Positions 43,343-44,574 of a stretch of DNA of 44,574 nucleotides are shown piece after piece. Origin of the DNA: Helicobacteraceae bacterium (GTDB lineage Bacteria > Campylobacterota > Campylobacteria > Campylobacterales > Sulfurimonadaceae). The notes under the pieces were generated by a model. That model searched no databases and was not told the DNA's origin. It saw only the letters and a program-made list of their open reading frames with translations. Location of the stretch: NCBI GenBank assembly GCA_027066325.1, contig JAMONY010000023.1, positions 1 through 44,574 on the forward strand, given 5' to 3'. How positions within the stretch are numbered: position 1 is the stretch's first letter; every line of letters begins with the position of its first letter. The position numbers and the translations under genes are program-made.

Positions 43343-43436
43343 TGTGATAAGTTGCTTGATATGTATATAGAAGTTGTAGTAGTGTTAACTGATTTTGTAT
43401 TGAGCGATTCTAAATTTTTGAAAGTTTAATGATTAA

Positions 43437-43521
43437 TGGTGCGGACGAGAGGACTTGAACCTCCACACCTTGCGGCACCAGATCCTAAGTCTGGCGTGTC
43501 TACCAATTCCACCACGTCCGC
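43437..43521 (-). tRNA. tRNA-Leu (anticodon UAG)
   Basis: An 85-nt class II tRNA on the minus strand with CCA encoded. The acceptor stem pairs GCGGACG with CGTCCGC, the anticodon arm is CCAGA-CTTAGGA-TCTGG (anticodon TAG), a long variable arm is formed by TGCCGCAAGGTG, and the T arm is GGAGG-TTCAAGT-CCTCT. Discriminator base A73 is the leucine identity element. UAG reads CUN codons; CTA is frequent in the genes here. Confidence 0.97.
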
Positions 43522-43538
43522 TCTTAAAAGAGAGTGCG

Positions 43539-43544
43539 ATTATA
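43539..43544 (-). promoter_or_regulatory. -10 box (TATAAT) of tRNA-Leu
   Basis: Minus-strand TATAAT 17 nt ahead of the mature tRNA 5' end. The remaining bases to 43636 hold no gene. Confidence 0.5.
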
Positions 43545-43636
43545 TCGCCTGTAAACTTATAGTTAGCTAAATCTAAATAAAAAGTTTGAAAAATATCACT
43601 TTTGTTATGAGCTGTATGGTTATATGTTGGATTTTA

Positions 43637-44574
43637 TTAATCCATTAGTGCCCATTGAGTAAATGGCAACATTGTTACCTTGGTGGCTGGGTGCATTAAT
43701 TCTGCTTCGCTACTCATGGTCACTACCTCAACTTCTGTTATAGAGTTTGTCACTATAAACTCCTCAATACTCTCTATCTTTTTAAAGAGCTGCTCTGTTG
43801 TGCCAAATGGCATGCAGAGTATCGCTCTATGTTTATGGGGTAAGTAGAACTCAACTCTCTCATCGTAGTAGATCAGACTTGAGCGCTTGTTGAGTTCGTT
43901 GTAGACCATGTTTTCAAAGAGCCTTGAGAACTGTTTTTGTGGATTGAGAGCATCTATGAAAGTGATATCAGATAGATAGACTTTTTTTACCGACTTGGAG
44001 TGGTTTGCTTTTTCTACCATGTGTATGTATCTATTGGCAATAAGACTCTTTAGGCTACTATAGAGACTATCTTTAGAGGTCGAGGTGTATGTTTTGAGTT
44101 TCAGATAGAGCATGTGTGCTGATACTTTTTGAGAGTAGAGTTTTGAGATGAGGTGTAGAAGATCAAACTCATGTCTTGTTAGTGCTACTCTTAGTGAGCG
44201 TTGGAGAAAAATTGCCCTCTGGTGTGTCGGTGTCTTATGTAGAGCAGCTATGCCACCTAGCTGTAAAAATTCACTAAGAGCACTCTCGTCAACACGGTTC
44301 CTATGTGCTAAAAACTCCTCAAAATCTAGTGGCATGATATGTAGATGCTGGAGGCTATTGAGTCTAAGTTGTTGATCTGTTATGATGATGAGCTGCTCTG
44401 CAGAGGGTAGGTGAAACCCATCTTTGTAGTGATCTAGTACTACTGTAGAGATTCTATTTGTAGAGCAAAAGGTCTCAATTGTAGCATTAAACTGCTCTAT
44501 CTCTATGCGTATATCTGAGCAGTCTATATATAGGTAGGTAGCTTTTGGTAGCTGAAGCAGGTAGTGTTTAATCA
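43637..44574 (-). CDS. ATP-binding protein, AAA_14/DUF4143-like (5' part missing)
   Basis: At least 312 codons are open without a stop to the right edge of the window, so the true start lies outside; the Met at 44333-44335 is internal. The visible part reads PKATYLYIDCSDIRI and ISTVVLDHYKDGFHLP (a Walker-B-like hydrophobic-acid strand), then L-I-I-I-T-D-Q-Q (sensor 1 position) and LHIMPLDFEEFLAHR, the hallmark of AAA_14-type ATPases with a following winged-helix-like region and a C-terminal nuclease-like DUF4143 zone. The Walker A should be in the missing part. Such proteins are abundant and their role is unknown; a toxin-like or DNA-linked role has been guessed for relatives. Confidence 0.7.
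   Translation of the reverse strand, partial: IKHYLLQLPKATYLYIDCSDIRIEIEQFNATIETFCSTNRISTVVLDHYKDGFHLPSAEQLIIITDQQLRLNSLQHLHIMPLDFEEFLAHRNRVDESALSEFLQLGGIAALHKTPTHQRAIFLQRSLRVALTRHEFDLLHLISKLYSQKVSAHMLYLKLKTYTSTSKDSLYSSLKSLIANRYIHMVEKANHSKSVKKVYLSDITFIDALNPQKQFSRLFENMVYNELNKRSSLIYYDERVEFYLPHKHRAILCMPFGTTEQLFKKIESIEEFIVTNSITEVEVVTMSSEAELMHPATKVTMLPFTQWALMD

Overview
The window is chromosomal DNA of a Campylobacterota (epsilonproteobacterial) bacterium, probably a free-living relative of Sulfurimonas, Sulfurovum or Arcobacter rather than a gut Campylobacter or Helicobacter; the genus cannot be fixed from sequence alone. The evidence is: a glcD / plasminogen-binding-domain / M23 peptidase (csd3-type) block that matches the Helicobacter pylori HP0509-HP0508-HP0506 neighbourhood; an S4-protein...tsaE-lptB block like Campylobacter; a sodium channel almost co-linear with NavAb of Arcobacter butzleri; TATAAT/TACAAT -10 boxes with poor -35 boxes; many TTG/GTG starts; and very tight gene packing.

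Layout. 1-115 is the start of a Ser-rich lipoprotein gene leaving the left edge. 294-3157 (+) is ymdB, a UbiA-type prenyltransferase and two half-size PqiA genes, all overlapping. 3150-7159 (-) is purE, then U32 peptidase, glcD and a PgbA/B-like gene. 7256-9874 (+) is csd3-like, mgtE and a 31-codon membrane ORF. A two-helix membrane protein follows at 9877-10407 (-). 10643-19134 (+) is an eleven-gene chain: unknown, coaX, hisG, methyltransferase, YgiQ-type radical SAM, a degenerate histidine-kinase-like protein, S4 protein, trpD, tsaE, lptB and TIGR02757. 19179-22579 (+) holds an exported glutathione peroxidase, a NavAb-like sodium channel and an ABC-F ATPase. 22580-28187 (-) holds a pectate-lyase-like lipoprotein with a long serine linker, leuA (type 2), a coiled-coil lipoprotein and prfB. 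panC (+) lies divergent to prfB. 29069-36454 (-) is a wall/translation block ftsW-murG-dedA-alaS-nnrS-miaA. 36526-37287 (-) is a Y1-transposase-fold protein without its catalytic residues. 37474-43326 (+) is a CzcI-like small protein plus a CzcCBA heavy-metal exporter. The right end has tRNA-Leu(UAG) and a partial AAA-type ATPase gene.

Working together: most of this is housekeeping metabolism (purine, pantothenate/CoA, His, Trp, Leu and quinone synthesis), envelope building (FtsW, MurG, LptB, DedA, Csd3-type endopeptidase), translation (AlaS, RF2, MiaA, TsaE, ABC-F, S4) and transport (Mg2+, Na+, heavy metals). No phage, CRISPR array, defence island or complete insertion sequence was seen. No gene-free stretch exceeds 300 bases. 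The least explained items are the pseudo-phosphorelay protein (14618-16036), the catalytically dead Y1-fold/HTH protein (36526-37287), the tiny ORF coupled to mgtE, the Ser-linker lipoproteins, and a recurrent promoter geometry that puts +1 on the A of the ATG at four genes, which predicts leaderless mRNAs. I did not find one clear new multi-gene system; these are separate leads.
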